Positions 12,332 to 25,515 are shown, numbered from the stretch's first letter. The stretch is 64,000 nucleotides of DNA from Lentinus brumalis (GCA_001792895.1 MARA01000001.1:744001-808000), one strand, 5' to 3'. Program-made: numbers and translations. The notes: generated from the letters alone by a model not told the origin.

Positions 12332-15212
12332 ATGTCCTCTCCCTCCCGGCCCTTCGACATACCCAACTCACGCCAGGCGCAGTCTGCAATCAATGCTGAA
12401 GGCACTCCGCCAACGTTCGGGACACCGATATCTGCCTCTCCCAGCGCACGCTTCCTCCGAGCGCAGTACACCGGCGCAACGCCTCCACCCAACATCCCAC
12501 CCCGGTCTGGTGCTACTCCGATTGGTACCCCAAGGACCCCGCAGATCTTCCTGCCTGGTCCAGCTGGTGAGCCGTCCTCATCGAGTCCTCGCTTCTCGGT
12601 GGGAGTGCTCGGTGCCCGCAGGCCCGGTACACCTGGAAGCGGACAGCTCGACAACGCGCTCGATGACCTGACGGACGAGGAGAAGGCCAGGGTTCTGCGG
12701 AGGCACTTGGTGTCTCGGGAGGAGCGCCAGAACAACAGGCCCACCACCCCAGACCAGGTGCCTGGGAGTTCGTCACGGCGTGGGTCAGACACAGGCAATA
12801 TCTCGCATCGTTCCTCTGCCTCGATGCTTCGCCCGCAGAGACAAGATTCGGAGCCGTTCTCTGTCCCGTATGACGCGCCTGGGGCCGATATTACGTGAGT
12901 ACAGACCGTGCTTCCTGTTTGCCTCACTCGTCGACTTCGTTCATTCGCGTACTCACCTGTATCTGCAGCCATAGCATCTATAAGTGGCAGGCAGATCGAC
13001 GAAGGCAGACTGCACGTCCTCGATCCGCGTCATACGCCGGCTCGACTCATACGGAACCTCCTCATCCCGCGTTTGAACACATCCACGAGCCTGGTGGATT
13101 CCGTCGTGCACATGTCTTGCTCAACGATCCCGAGCGCGCTGCAGAGCGTCCAATAGTCCGCAACTTCATCGAATTCCTCTACATGTTCGGCCACTTTGTA
13201 AGCGTTATCACCTTATCGTCCATGCACACGTGGTATCAATAGCTTCACGTCCATAGGCTGGTGAAGACCTTGAGGAAATCGAGGAGGAGGAGGAGGAGGA
13301 ACCGACCGATGAAGAAGAACACTTCGCGACGGACACACCGGCGTATGGGACTAGCGGTTTGCCAGAGCCGCCGTCGCTGACCATTGGTCCGACCCCAGCC
13401 GGGCATAAGCCAGACGAGCGTTCACCGCTACTCCAGCGTTCGCGGGTGGCACGTTCGCGTTCGAGGCGACGGATGTCGAGTGTCGGTCCCCACGGAGACG
13501 CCACTGTGACGGACGCAGTTCTCATGGTAGGTGTCTGCACACGGTGCCCCGGTTGCCAAGATGTCTGACTTGGCGTCCAGCTCCTGAAGGCATTCGTTGG
13601 TACCGGTATCCTATTCCTCGGGAAAGCGTGAGTACCGCACGTTCGATGTCACAGCATATCTCTTATGCTCTACGCAGATTCCTGAACGGCGGGATCCTCT
13701 TCTCGGCCGCGGTCCTCTCGTTCATCGCGTTGATCTCACTGTACTCGTTCCTCCTTCTCGTCAGGACGAAGTTCGTTGTCTCAGGAAGTTTTGGCGGTAA
13801 GTCTCCTGTGCGATGTGTACCGAGTAGATCATTCTAACTCTCCGTACCTCCAGACATTGGTGGCAAACTGTACGGCCCGTGGATGCGATATGCGATCCTC
13901 ACGTCTGTGACGGTATCTCAGCTCGGCTTTGTCTCAGCTTATATCATTTTCGTCTCGGAGAACTTGCAGTCCTTCGTCTTGGCTATCACGAACTGCGCAA
14001 AGCTGCTCGGCATCCAGTACTTCATCCTTCTGCAGATGATCATCTTCCTGCCCCTCGCCCTCGTGCGCAATCTGACGAAACTGAGCACGACTGCTCTCAT
14101 CGCGGATGCTTTCATCTTGGCTGGGCTTATCTATATCTTCGGAAGCGAAGCTGCTATCATGGCTCGGAACGGCCACGCGCACGTCGAACTGTTCAACGCA
14201 AAGGACTGGCCGCTGCTTATTGGGTAAGTAGCACTAATATACCTGGCGAATCCAGTTAGACTCATTGTTGCTACCATCACAGAACTGCTGTGTTCTCCTT
14301 TGAGGGTATCGGCTTGGTACGTTCTATACTTTTTTATTGGCTCCTCTCCCCTCATGTCTTCTCTTAGGTCATCCCAATCACCGACGCTATGAAGGAACCG
14401 CGGAAGTTCCCCGCCGTCCTGACCGGTGTGATGCTCTTCCTGATGGGTAAGTTCACTCTGATCTTCTGACAACTCCAATCTTCTCATGACCTGCCTCAGT
14501 TCTCTTCGGCGGCGGCGGCGCCATGTCGTACCTCACGTTCGGCGCAGACGTGCAGACAGTCGTCATTGTCAACCTTGACACGACGAGTAAACTCACACAA
14601 ACGGTATGCATGATCCTTCACGATACTGACCCGGACTGACTGATCACGGGTAATGCAGGTGCAATTCTTGTACTCGCTCGCCATCCTGCTGTCCGTCCCG
14701 CTCCAGCTCTTCCCGGCCGTTCGGATCATGGAGAATGGGCTCTTCGAGCGCAGCGGGAAGGAGAACGTCGTCGTGAAGTGGCAAAAGAACGTCTTCCGGT
14801 TCTGCACCGTCGCGTTCTGCGCCGGGCTCAGCTACTTCGGTGCCGCCGATCTTGACAAGTTCGTCTCGTTCGTCGGTAGCTTCGCATGGTACGTCCCATC
14901 ATCGTCATGTCTTGGTCTTAGTTGTCGCTGACGCTGAGTGGGGTGACACTGCAGTGTACCGCTGTGCTACGTCTACCCGGCTATGCTGCACTACAAGGCC
15001 TGCGCGCGCACTCGGAGACAGAAGGCGATAGATATCGCGCTCATGGTCTTCGGCACCATTGCGGCGACGTACACCACGATCCAGACGATCAAGGTGAGCC
15101 TTCCCTCCCGCGAGTTGGTGTGCATAATGAGTACTGATGCGTCGGGTAGCTTATGGTGGAGCCCGCTCCGGCTGAGCCTCCCACCCTCGGGCAGTGCGCC
15201 CACTCGCCGTAG
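12332..15212 (+). CDS. Vacuolar amino-acid transporter, AVT3/AVT4 type
   Basis: Amino acid/auxin permease (Aa_trans) family member, expected to export neutral or basic amino acids from the vacuole. A hydrophilic N-terminus of about 330 residues includes an acidic run (EEIEEEEEEEPTDEEE) and SPLLQRSR. About 11 membrane segments follow, beginning AVLMLLKAFVGTGILFLGKA, the family's first-helix signature. Others include AILTSVTVSQLGFVSAYIIF, FILLQMIIFLPLALVRNL, TAVFSFEGIGLVIPITDAMK and AILLSVPLQLFPAVRIMENG. The last exon ends PTLGQCAHSP-stop. Exon 1 is 12332-12894 and exon 2 about 12970-13197; in all about ten exons with typical short introns. I chose the ATG at 12332 (ccaccaccATG) over 12179. Regulation is probably post-translational through the long N-terminus (inference). 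Confidence 0.9.
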
Positions 15213-17887
15213 GGCAGTGCCGCGGTTTCTCTTTTGTATCCGTCACAGTGGTTGCATGCGTGCGCAACGTCAAGGGTCAGGAAATATCTCAAGGTTTGTC
15301 ATTTGGATCGTTCAACAAGGACGGACATGCATCATGCGTAGAACACTCTACACCACTTCTCACTACATCATCCTCATTGCATCCCCAGACGGACACGTTC
15401 ACGCGCTCATTGTTGTTCCCCTCGGACGTCGGCGTCGACGTCGCTGTACTGTACCACACGCTCTAATTGCTCGCATATGTGCTCATTTCATGTGGAACTC
15501 TTGTGAAATCGGACGTGTCGAGCCTGGTGCGATGCATCACGCGGGATAGAGGGGAGACGGGCTCGTGGTGCATGGTGAGTCCAAATCTGTGAGCAGGACG
15601 ATCGCACGTGAGGTCCAGCCCTCCGAAGGTATACTACGGAGGGAAATGGAAGATATGGAGGAGGTGTTGGGGAACGGGTTAGCGGGTTAGCGGGGAGACT
15701 GCCGGAGGACCCTCGAACAGTGGTCACCAGCGGGACGAATCGGAGGAAGATCTCAATGGGCATACCGGGCACAGAGGTCGAGGATATCAAACCGGTCGAC
15801 GCGTACTACTTTCTACATATACATGTAGCCAATCGTGAGTTGAATGTACTAAGTACTTTTCAGAGCACGTCCGTCGTCCGCTGTGGCGTGGGATTATGCT
15901 CGGCGCCGCCTCCTCGTCCGAAAAAGGTAGTTCTGACGCCCGTTCAGGCAGGTTCGGAGGTTGAGAAGTCTCGGCGGGATGTGAACCTGAACATAAATAC
16001 TGACGACCGCCGACGGTACATAGCGACTCCGCCCACATAGGCCCTTCTATCCGGGCTCTTCCAAATGTCCCTCGCATACTGGTGATCGATGATCGCCGGC
16101 TTTGGACTCCTACCTGTTGGTCAAGCTCCTTCGACTTTGCCCGCAACAGTGAGCACTATAACTATGACATGCTCTGATGCAAACCTGCTGCATAACTTAT
16201 ATTACCCAGGCAACTAGTCTCCAATGGACTCATGTGCCAGATGAGTAATAGTTCTCGACAGTGAGTGATAGCAGCATAAGCAGTGCGACTAACACTTTCC
16301 CTAACTAGCTACCCATTGCTCAACACTCCTTTGAACATCTCTTCGAGAGTTTGCGGGTTGGGACGTGACGCAGCGAACTCGATCGGCTTGAAGCCCTCTC
16401 AGTCTCCTGGCAAGACCGTCATATAATGCTACAATACTGGGCCGCTCCGAGTCATGAAGTTCTGAAGCACTTTCGACGTGGCTGAAGTGGGAGTTGGACA
16501 TACCGCGCAGGCGCGGCCAAATGCCACGACTTGGACTGTCCGAGTGGCACTTCCGTGGAATCGGAACGACATCGATTCCGACGGGAACTGCGAAGCTTAC
16601 CAGCTCGTGAAAAGAGTCAGACACCACTCAGACCCTCATGAATGCCGAGAATACACAGCAGTGTATCTGCAGGTGAGCCCTTGTTGATTGCCCTACGTCT
16701 GCGAAGCAATCCCTTCGGGTTGTACTTCTGACGTACATTCATTTAACGACCTCGTCTTGCGAGATATACAATAGATTACTTCTGGCCTCCTCCCAACCCG
16801 CCGAGGACCTAATGATTGTGCGATGCCAAGTAAGTAGCACAGAATCTCGCAGTCGAGGTAGATTTGGCTCATGATTCCGATGCAATATAGGCCACGTAGG
16901 AGTTGTCTCCCAATTGACGTGCCACGAGGACGGCCCAACGAGGCAGTTACTCGTACTTCAAGTTGGCAATGGTTACCCATCGGCAAGGACCCAAGCGATA
17001 GCTATGCCAGTGCTACGTAACTACGCGCGCACGACTGCGACCGCATCGCCGTGGTACCCATGAGTCGACGTTTGGTCGACGGAGCATTCTCAGATGACAT
17101 GTAGGTGGTGCTGCTAGAGGTACATACTTACTCTTCAATATACATGATACCATTCAGGACAAGTGTATGATGGCATTCACGCCTCCCGGGCACATGCTCC
17201 AGCAGAGCTCGCGGTAACAGGAGACTGAATGTAGTGAACACGATGCATCTGCTCTGAAGAGTTGGACTGATCGGTGCCAATCATGTCCGATCTGCCTCCG
17301 CCTTGGGGTCTCGTGTCGACGCCTGCACTGAGCAGTCGGAAGTCCGTGAAGCAGTGAAATATGATATACCTCGAAGTCGACATTGACCGAGGACTTGGCC
17401 AGTACATGCACCGTCGCTGCGAGATGGGCGTCCGCGACGAGGTCGGCTACGTAGTGAACGGTGGAGCATGCAGCCCCGCGGAAGCTTTCGCCAAGCTTGC
17501 CTTGTCTCCGCCATCTTCCGCCCCTTCTCCCGCCCCTCGACGATCCCGAGTGCGTCGCCGCTGCCGGTGAGCACTGTCTGTTCACAGCGCGCAGAGTGGA
17601 CTGTGCACTGGGCGCTGACGTCGGTGGCATCGCCGTGCAAGCACGCGCCCAGCCTGAGCCCGATCTCCCCGCTTTCGCTCTCGCTTTCGCTTTCGCCATC
17701 CGCCCTGGCATCCCAGGCTCGTACCCGTCGCAGACCGCTCTTTGGCCTCCTCGCGCGAGGCCATCGCCGTCGATCCAACACCCTCGACACCCCCTCCCGC
17801 CCCTTCGTTGGTGTCGCCGTCGCGCGCGCCCAGCAGGGCTCTGGCACAAACCAGAGCAGCCCCTCTCCCGTCGCCCCCTCCCAACTC
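15213..17887. other. Long intergenic region, no convincing gene
   Basis: About 2.7 kb. On the minus strand a short frame at about 16310-16400 ends FKPIEFAASRPNPQTLEEMF plus a few residues and a stop. It follows a gtatgt donor and looks like the last exon of an ankyrin-type protein, but I could not build upstream exons. From 17460 the plus strand is C/T-rich and open, including an ATG at 17468 in frame with the next gene; it reads like 5' UTR rather than protein. Confidence 0.45.
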
Positions 17888-19461
17888 ATGACGACCGCCC
17901 AAACCCCCGCCCCGCCTGCCCAGTCCCAGGAGCCGGCTGCCCTGGCGAACACCAAGGCCAGTCTCAAGACCTGGTGGAATCACTTCACCTTCGCGCAGCG
18001 GGCCAAGAAGGAGGCAGAGGAGAAGAAGGCCGCCGCGGGAGAGAGCGTCGTGTTTGGCAAACCGCTCAAGGAGAGCCTCAAGTACGCGAGCGTCCAGATC
18101 TCGACCGCGAATGCCAACGGCGACCTCTACGTGTGGGGCTATATACCCGTCGTGGTCGCGAAATGGTGCGTCGTGCTGCTATGTCCTGTCTATCCCCGTC
18201 CTCATCCCAACGGCAGCGGGCTCTATCTCAAGGAGAATGCTACCGAGGTAGAGGGCACTTTCCGGGTGAACGGCTCAAATAAGCGTATGAGGGAATTGCA
18301 AGCAGCGTTTGAGACCCCTCCACGAGTGCGTCCTCCCCTTTCTTGTTCACCATCTTCCCCTGCCGACTCCTCCCTCCCTCCGCAGTACGGCAAGAACCTG
18401 GACTGGAAAAAGGAGCAGTTCACAACACATGACGTTGCAAGCGTGTTCCGACGATACCTCACACAGATGCCAGTACGTGTATTTACGCATGCCTCGCTTA
18501 TCCGCTAACGCAGCGCAGGAACCTGTTATACCCCACGACATGTACCATTTAGTGAGCATCCCAACCTTTCCCGCACCGCCGTATCGCTGACTGTACGCAG
18601 TTCCGAGATGCGCTTGGTGAGATGTCCCTCGGACGAAGAGCGTCTAATTGCTGATACGTGCAATTCAGCAAAGAAGCCATACAATGAGGAAGAGGTGATC
18701 GCGACGTACAAGAAGCTCATCCGGTCAATGCCGCGTGCAAACCAGTACTTGCTCCTGTACGTACTGGACCTTCTATCTGTCTTCGCGAGGAAGTCGGACA
18801 AGAACCTCATGACCGCGAAGAGTGCGTCGTTCCACCTATCCCCGGCGAGCTCTGATCCTCACCGTGCGGCGCAACATTTTCCAGATTTGGCGGTGATTTT
18901 CCGGCCAGCCCTCATCGCGCACCCAACACACGAGATGTCACCGCAGGAGCACCAGCTCAGCCAGGACGTGCTCGAATTTCTGATCCAGCACCAGGACTGG
19001 TTCATGCTGGACATCCCACCACCACCGACACCACGACGATCGGACAGCGCGGCGACCGTACCGATGGCGGACACAGTGGATCTGCTGTCGAGCTCCGACG
19101 AGGAGTCTGGTGGGTGGAAGCTCATCAGTCGCGATGTGCCCAAGCGGCTCGATCGACGGCGAACGACGACAGAGCGCTCTGCAGGTGAGGACATTGTACC
19201 GATTTCCACATTGCAGCCCTGACTCGTGCATGTGAATACACAGAGAAATCGGCAGTGGAAGGCGGCAACTTGTCACCTGTGGTGGAGACGCCGCCCTCAC
19301 GGTCAAACTCAATCGTGACGGTTACGCGAAGCCGGACGCTGCCTTCGTCCAAGACGAGCCGGCTGCCGGAGGAGGAGCGGCACGCAAAACTGGTCAAGAA
19401 GCAGAAACGCGCTTCGGTGCAACCGGGACGCACGTCGAGCGGCGGCGCGCAGACAGGGTAG
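17888..19461 (+). CDS. RhoGAP-domain protein, Sac7-like
   Basis: GTPase-activating protein for Rho-type GTPases, closest in pattern to yeast Sac7/Bag7 (Rho1; actin and cell-wall integrity). Starts MTTAQTPAPP, then KTWWNHFTFAQRAKKEAEEK. The RhoGAP domain begins VFGKPLKESLKYASVQI. The splice VVVAK/CGLYLKENATEVEG leads to the arginine finger GTFRVNGSNKRM. Then come HDVASVFRRYLTQMPEPVIP, YHLFRDALAKKPYNEEE, MPRANQYLLLYVLDLLSVFA, and NLMTA/NLAVIFRPALI. A 16-nt microexon (18601-18616) codes FRDAL. The C-terminal 150 residues are Ser/Thr/Arg-rich and probably phosphorylated. An upstream in-frame ATG at 17468 would add 140 residues of low-complexity sequence; I judge it 5' UTR. Confidence 0.9.
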
Positions 19462-20546
19462 CCATGAGTGGGCAGCGCCATGCACCCACCACCATACACG
19501 TAGAGGGCCCCCTGCCAAGCTGCTGCCCACACGCCGCTGTTGCGCCTGCCGCTCGTCTCGCCCATCGTTGCCGCTCTTGCTTTCGGTCCCGGTTCCAGTG
19601 CACATCACACAATCTGCTATACCACCACCGTACATGTACTACCCCGTTGCTGCTGCTATCTCCCGCTCGCGTGCGTTTTCACATTGCTCCTTCGTATTTA
19701 GGCGGCGGCGGCGAGATGGAGGGGACGCCGTCTGCCGCCAGATGTCCCTTCACGATATCGATGTTGTTATGATACATATGTTGTTGCGATAGTCCCCTGC
19801 CTGTCCCTGTCCCATTCGCCGTTCTATCTCCCCTCCGCTTCCAAGTGCCCCGAGCCTCCGCTCGCTCCGCCGCCGTACCCAGCTATTCCGGGTCGGCGCC
19901 CCGATCACTCCCTCCCTCTTCCCCCTCTGCATGACATGGACATGATCACGATTCATAATTCGGTGAAGGGCATACATACTGTGGACAGATGTAGGACCTG
20001 GTGCACCCTGGTGTATATTTAGCGCAAGTTATACTTAATCGCTTGACCCGCCGTGCGGCCTGTTTGTTCGCCGTTTGCGGCACTTGTGTTGGAAGTTGGA
20101 AGCAGATCGTCATGTCGACCGCAGCAGACTGAGGGGTCGGCCCGTGCGCTTGCCGTGCCAGGCACTCGCGAGCTGCTCGCGAGATGCTCGGCGCTCGCGC
20201 ATGCCGAGAGTCTTGTCGGTTGTGCTCACTGCTCGAGAGTCAACGTACCCTCGGGAGGTATACATCGTGAGTTCGAGCGAACTCGAGCGTTTTGTGAGCT
20301 GGAATGGTGGCGGAGGACTGGGCTTTCCCAAAAGGGCGGTGCTGTGAGGCCGGAGCACTGGACCGGAGTGAAGCTCGCAGCTCTGGCCTGTGCGAGCGGT
20401 TCGCCGACCGCGTTCCCTCCCTCTCCTCCTCCACGAAGGGTGCCACTGCCCGGATTCACGACTTTACGAGCGACTGACGACCTCCTTGAGACCGAAGAGT
20501 GTGACGAGCTTGCCGCCAAGCGTGCCGAAGAACGAATATAGCTGCC
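19462..20546. other. Intergenic, no gene seen
   Basis: Between the RhoGAP and GH17 genes, on the same strand. It contains a short GGC-rich run (about 19700) and several open frames without splice or domain support. The pyrimidine-rich stretch before 20547 is probably the GH17 promoter. Confidence 0.55.
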
Positions 20547-22702
20547 ATGCCATCCTGGTCCGATCCCACGCGCGGCGCGAACGCAGGCCCAGAGTCTGCG
20601 TACAGCTACTTGCCTGTCGGTTCATCTTTCTCCTCTCCCGCTCACCCTACCTCTTCTTTTACTTACACTCCCCCTCTTCCCCTGCTGCGCAGCCGCCCCA
20701 CCGTCTATCTAGCATAGACGACCCCTACGCCCTCGCGAGCACTCTCTCCGCCTCCGCCTCGCCCCGCCAGAGCGCCGCCAGCTCGCTCAACGCCTCGCCG
20801 AACACCAGCTACGCGCGCATCGAGCACCAGGACGACCCGGACCATCCCACCATGCCCCTCAACAACGCGTACGGCCAGCAGCAGCAGGGCTACACCAATG
20901 TCGACCAGCCCTACTCGAACCAGCCCTTTACCAGCAGCGCGTGGTTGGAGAAGGAGCAGTCGCGTGGCAAGCGGTCGAAATGGATCGTGAGTCTCCTGTC
21001 CTTCCGCCCCGCTGCCTGTGTCTTTGGGTACAGGAGCGTCGCTAACAGAGCGTACTGACATGCCTTCGGGCAGGTCATTGGAACCCTGGTCGCCGTTGTG
21101 ATCCTGGCTGCCGTCGGCATCGCGGTTGGTGTCACTGTCGCCAAGAGCCACTCGGGCTCGTCGACAAAGTCGGGCTCTTCCTCTTCCTCGCCGTCCACTG
21201 TCAAGCAGGACGACCCCAATGACCCGAGCACGTTCCAGAAGGACGACCGGCTCGTCAAGTCGTTCTATGGTATCGCGTACACGCCGGAGAACTCGCAGTA
21301 CCCCGAATGCGGCAACAAGCTCGGTGCGTGCATCGTCACTTCTTCTCCATCTCACGACGCTCATTATGCTGGGCGCGCGCACATATGCAGAGGACGTCAT
21401 CACGGACATCCAGGTACGCGTTCTGTGGCTGAGAATGTCTTTTTCATTGTAGAAACTGATCCGGTCGATTTTCCGCTGCTCGCAGCTCCTTTCGCAGCTG
21501 ACTGACGTATGTTCTCACTATCGCCGTACGCCGGACCTGGACTGATGTAGATCCTCTTGCAGCAAATTCGCCTGTATGGCGGGGACTGCAACCAGTCCGC
21601 GTTGGTGGTCAGTGTCATGCATCCATGTTCTTTGAAGTGGAGCTGACGGACTACATACACCAGCTCGAGGCCATCAAGCAGACCAAGGTCAACATGAGCG
21701 TCTGGCTGGGCAACTACCCGATCCCGACTGACCCTACACCGTACGAGAGGCAACGCGACGCCATCATCGACGCCATCAAGACCTACGGCACGGACCACGT
21801 CGCCGGTGTCACGGTCGGGAATGAGTACATCCTAAAGTTCGTCTTCTCCATTTTCTCTTGGCCGCTTGTGCCCGGTCGCTGACACATCCACGCTGCTTAG
21901 CTGGCTGACCTCCAACGGCGCGGACGACCCGAACAGCCCCATTGGCAACGTCGGCGCGCAGATGCTCCTTGCGAACGTCACGGACACGCGGAACGCGATC
22001 GAGGCGCTGAACCTTGACAAGAAGATCCCGATCGGCACGGCGGACGCAGGCAGCTTCTTCAACACAGAGCTGCTGCAGAACGTGGACTTTGGCATGTCGA
22101 ACATCCACGCGTGGTTCGCGAACGTGTCCATCGATCAGTCCGCGGGCTGGGTGAACGACTTCTTCCAGGAGACCAATGTTGCGGTCGCGAATGCCCTCCC
22201 GAACCAGCCCAAGATGTTCATTGCTGAGACTGGTTGGCCGACTGTGAGTCTCTTCGCATCCGAAGTCTAGTCGTGTCTGAATGTTCGATCGTCTGTAGGC
22301 CTCCAAGGATGTTGGTAACGAGAGCAACGGCCCGTCGACTGCGTCGGAGCCGAACCTGCAGGTATGCTCAGCACTGCGAACATTCTGAGAAATGCAATAG
22401 AGTACTCACATCCTTCACAGATCTTCCTTGACACCTTCGTTTGTCAAGCCAACAAGAACGGCACCGGATACTTCTTCTTTGAGGTAACTCATGCGTTTTC
22501 CCCGAGCAATGAACGCTGTCTGATTTGTCGTCCAGTACTTCGACGAGACTTGGAAGGATGCTCAGTTCGGTGGCGTCGAAGGTCACTGGGGCCTGTTCTA
22601 CTCGAAGTAAGCTGTCGCCCATGAGTCATCAACTGGTGCATTGCTCACACGACCTCTTTCTGCAGCCGGACTCTCAAGGACATCAAGATCCCCACGTGCT
22701 AG
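20547..22702 (+). CDS. Membrane-anchored GH17 glucan endo-1,3-beta-glucosidase
   Basis: Glycoside hydrolase family 17 enzyme for remodelling the fungal wall beta-1,3-glucan (BtgC-like architecture). A cytosolic N-terminus (MPSWSDPTRGANAGPESAYS...) of about 140 residues precedes one membrane span (VIGTLVAVVILAAVGIAVGV), making a type II protein. A Ser-rich linker and the catalytic domain follow: FYGIAYTPENSQYPECGNKL, QIRLYGGDCNQS, acid/base Glu in GVTVGNEYI, nucleophile Glu in MFIAETGWPT, and YFFFEYFDETWKDAQFGGVE. It ends IKIPTC-stop. Introns are many; two exons are very short (21391-21413, 23 nt; 21486-21506, 21 nt). The first donor appears to be a weak GTCGGT; unspliced reading hits a stop, so an intron is required there. 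Confidence 0.9.
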
Positions 22703-23655
22703 TTGCACGTCTCGTACATCTTCCCCCCTCCGTCCTGCGACACCCACTGGCAACCCCCCCCCCCCTCCCACACCCTTTGTTTACCTTCGCATGCACTTTA
22801 ACTTTGTGCACCTGTAGCCCTTCTCCATGACTTCTTGTGCGCACGGACGCTCTATTTCTGACTTGTGTATTCCCTGCATCTTACTTACCCCTTCACGTTC
22901 GCATCTTCTGTTGCTGCAGCATAGTCACGACTTACGGACAGTCTACCCTCACCGGTAAAATCCCCCCCCCCCCTTGGCGTCGGTTGTGGATGTGCACTGC
23001 GCGCATCCCCCGTACGCGTGCGCTCGTTTTTGACCTCTCATCTCGGTTTGTCTTGTCTCTCTTGCGGCTGGTCCCTTCCTTTGGACCTCGGAGATGTGAT
23101 ATAGGCATTCATATCGGACTACTTACAGTAGTACTGTGGCGTTTCCTGCATTGTAGTCAATACCTGCGTAGGAGCCCCGGCCGCGGTGGTTGGGGCCCCC
23201 ATAAGTACCCAACGAATGGACAGTGCCTTGAACCTCCTCTTGATCGATGGTGTAGGGGACTTCGGACGGTCCTGCGAACCCGTCGCGCTGCCCAAGTGTT
23301 CGCGTGGCACTCCATGTTTTCCGGTTATCCTTCTACTCTCTTCCGGTCCGGTTTGAGTCTCACGTCACTTTGGCGCTTGATGAGCACAGCTCTAACGCAA
23401 ACCACCATCATCGAACGTGATATCAGGCAGTCTTGTTCTATGTACAGCGCTCAGACCTCAGGTTCACGCTGACCCTTGACTTCTCTTCGGAGGATGTAGC
23501 ATCATTCATGTTCCGGCTTCTTCTCCCCTCCATCTCCATCCAGGTATAGCCTTGCCGATCGTTCGAGCGGCTCGCCGGTTAGAGAGGTATTTGAGGAACA
23601 TGGCGTCTTCAGGAGGGAGCGGCTCGCCTTCCATATTCTCTGACAGCTCGCCGCT
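22703..23655. other. Intergenic with two C12 homopolymers
   Basis: Downstream of GH17 and before the F-box gene. Two runs of twelve C lie at 22754-22765 and 22962-22973, in pyrimidine-rich DNA that is probably 3' UTR. An ATG at 23600 could begin an alternative first exon of the next gene, but it is in another frame. No other gene seen. Confidence 0.6.
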
Positions 23656-25515
23656 ATGTGTTCCTCGCTTTCGCTTTTGTCGCTGCCAGAGGATCTGCTC
23701 GTCCACGTCCTCGCTTTCTGCGATGTCGACGACCTGTTCGTGTGCAAACGGGTGAGCAGCACCGTCGTACCAGCGCGCTCGATGTGTATGAGTACTGATC
23801 GACAGCGTTCCTACGCAGGTGTGCACACGCCTCGAGCAGCTCATCGGACGCGATGTGTACCTCCAGTACAAGATCGAGCTCGCCGTGACCGGGATGGTCG
23901 ACGTGCCCTCTCCTGCGGGCGCTGGGATGCCCGTCGTGGAGCGCCTCGGGAAGCTGCGCGAGCATCGTGAGCGGCTCCGCCGCGGGACGTTCGCAGACTC
24001 GGGCATCGAGTACTCGTGGCAGCAGTGGCCGAAGATCGATGAGATGCCCACAGACGGATGGGAGGCGTCGCTCGCGTTTGGGAGCGAGATCGCGTACGTG
24101 GTCGTCAAGCCGCCGCAGAGGGAGATAAGTGTCTGTGCGCCGCCGATCGTGGGGGTCGAGCGCGTGGAGTCGGAAGAGGGGATGCGTATGCGTATGCGGC
24201 AGTGGAGGGTGCCGTTGGAGGCGTTTCCGGTGGGGGAAGTGACTGCGGTGTCGGTCGACATCGCGCAGGACTTGTTGGTTGTCGTCCAGTCGGGCACGAC
24301 GTGCTGGTGAGTCTGTTGGAGACACTGCTGTGGATGATTTGTGTTCTCACAGGGTGTCAATGTTGCAGCCATGTGATGGTTCATCTGCGTTCGTTGGACG
24401 TGCCGGAACAACGTCATCCCGAGGCTGCGCATCCGGTCCTCTACACGGGTAACTTGAAGCAGCTCAGTGAAGGTCGGCCCAGTTCTACTGCCATGTCGCA
24501 CATCCAGATACATAAGAATCTGGTTGCTTGGATATATTCGACGACGACCACGTCCTGCCGCAACTGCGATGTCGAGGTCTGGGATTGGAAAGCCGGTCGT
24601 CTGCTCTGGGTGAGAGATACGTTCAATGTACGCGGAGCATCGATGCTGATCCTGAGTGCGTCTTCTTGTAGCGCCGCCATTTTGACCGTGAAGTCACGTA
24701 TACACTGCTCGACTCCTCTCATGTCGTTGTGACCGGGCCTAGTATGGACCATCTGCTGGTATACGACTTCCTCTCAGCCCCAGCGGCCACCGTTTCGGAA
24801 CCCGATAGAGCCCAACACGTCCTCGCGCTCAAGCTTCCTCCCTCCGAGCGCGAGCCGTCTATACAGGAGTCCAGCATCCCAGGGCCTCCGACGTCCAGCG
24901 TGCCATTCTGGACCGACCCTGCCCTCAGGATTATCGTCGTCGCCTTCAGCAGCCGCGCGGCCCTGCTCATCCCATATAGCACCTTCGCGGCTCTGCTCCA
25001 GCAGAAGCGACGCGAGCTCACGGAGGCAACACACTGGGACGACTGGGGTATGCGGGGGTCGCTCCTGCTGCACCTCTCGGGGAACCAGTACCCCGCCCTG
25101 TGGATGACGCGCCACTGCTACCCGTACGGCTCGCGCGTCGCGCTGATGTACTTCGAGAGCGAGTCGTACTTTGAAGGGGACGCTGTGATCTTCGACCTCA
25201 ATCCGTGGGCGGCTCGCTATGCGCGGCGTGCGCCGCATATCCCGAGCAAGGACGCGATGTATGGCTTTTTGGTGGACCCGAAGGCGGCGTTTGGTACGGA
25301 GTGGACGGTGGTGCCTCATGCGGTCTACCATGGGCCGTGTATGTCGCCTGGCTTTGCGCAGGCTCCGCCGATTCTTGCGATGGACCAGGGTGGGTTCACT
25401 GCCGCTGTGAGTACTCGTTTGTGCGTGTTGCGAGTATTGAGCTGATCCCTATCATCAGTTTACCCGGAGGATCTTCCCGTCTCGGTTCCTTGGGTCGATA
25501 TCGTATTTTACATGA
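23656..25515 (+). CDS. F-box protein, paralog A
   Basis: Probable substrate receptor of an SCF ubiquitin ligase. The N-terminus LSLLSLPEDLLVHVLAFCDV with DLFVCKR is an F-box. A first intron then leads to VCTRLEQLIGRDVYLQYKIE. The roughly 450-residue remainder has no known ligand domain, but it shares blocks with the three paralogs here: VEVWDWKAGRLLW, VDIAQDLLVVVQ, FDLNPWAARYA. The last exon, after an intron starting at about 25409, reads FTRRIFPSRFLGSISYFT-stop, matching paralog B (FTRYLGWPRFLGSKSFYT). Such families are expanded in agaricomycetes and their substrates are unknown. The start at 23656 puts the F-box at residue 8. It converges with the DUF6535 gene 115 bp away. Confidence 0.78.

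Noticed and set aside
15600..15790. Minus-strand peptide MPIEIFLRFVPLVTTV resembling an F-box start
   Set aside because: No downstream exons with the family blocks seen in the four F-box genes; the similarity is too short.
17468..17887. 140-residue N-terminal extension of the RhoGAP protein
   Set aside because: In frame, but Ser/Pro/Leu low-complexity with C/T-rich DNA typical of a 5' leader; the shorter start suits the family better.
17154..17967. Two overlapping minus-strand frames of about 230 codons
   Set aside because: They overlap each other and the RhoGAP 5' region, are Arg/Gly/Ala-rich, and have no start context or family motif.
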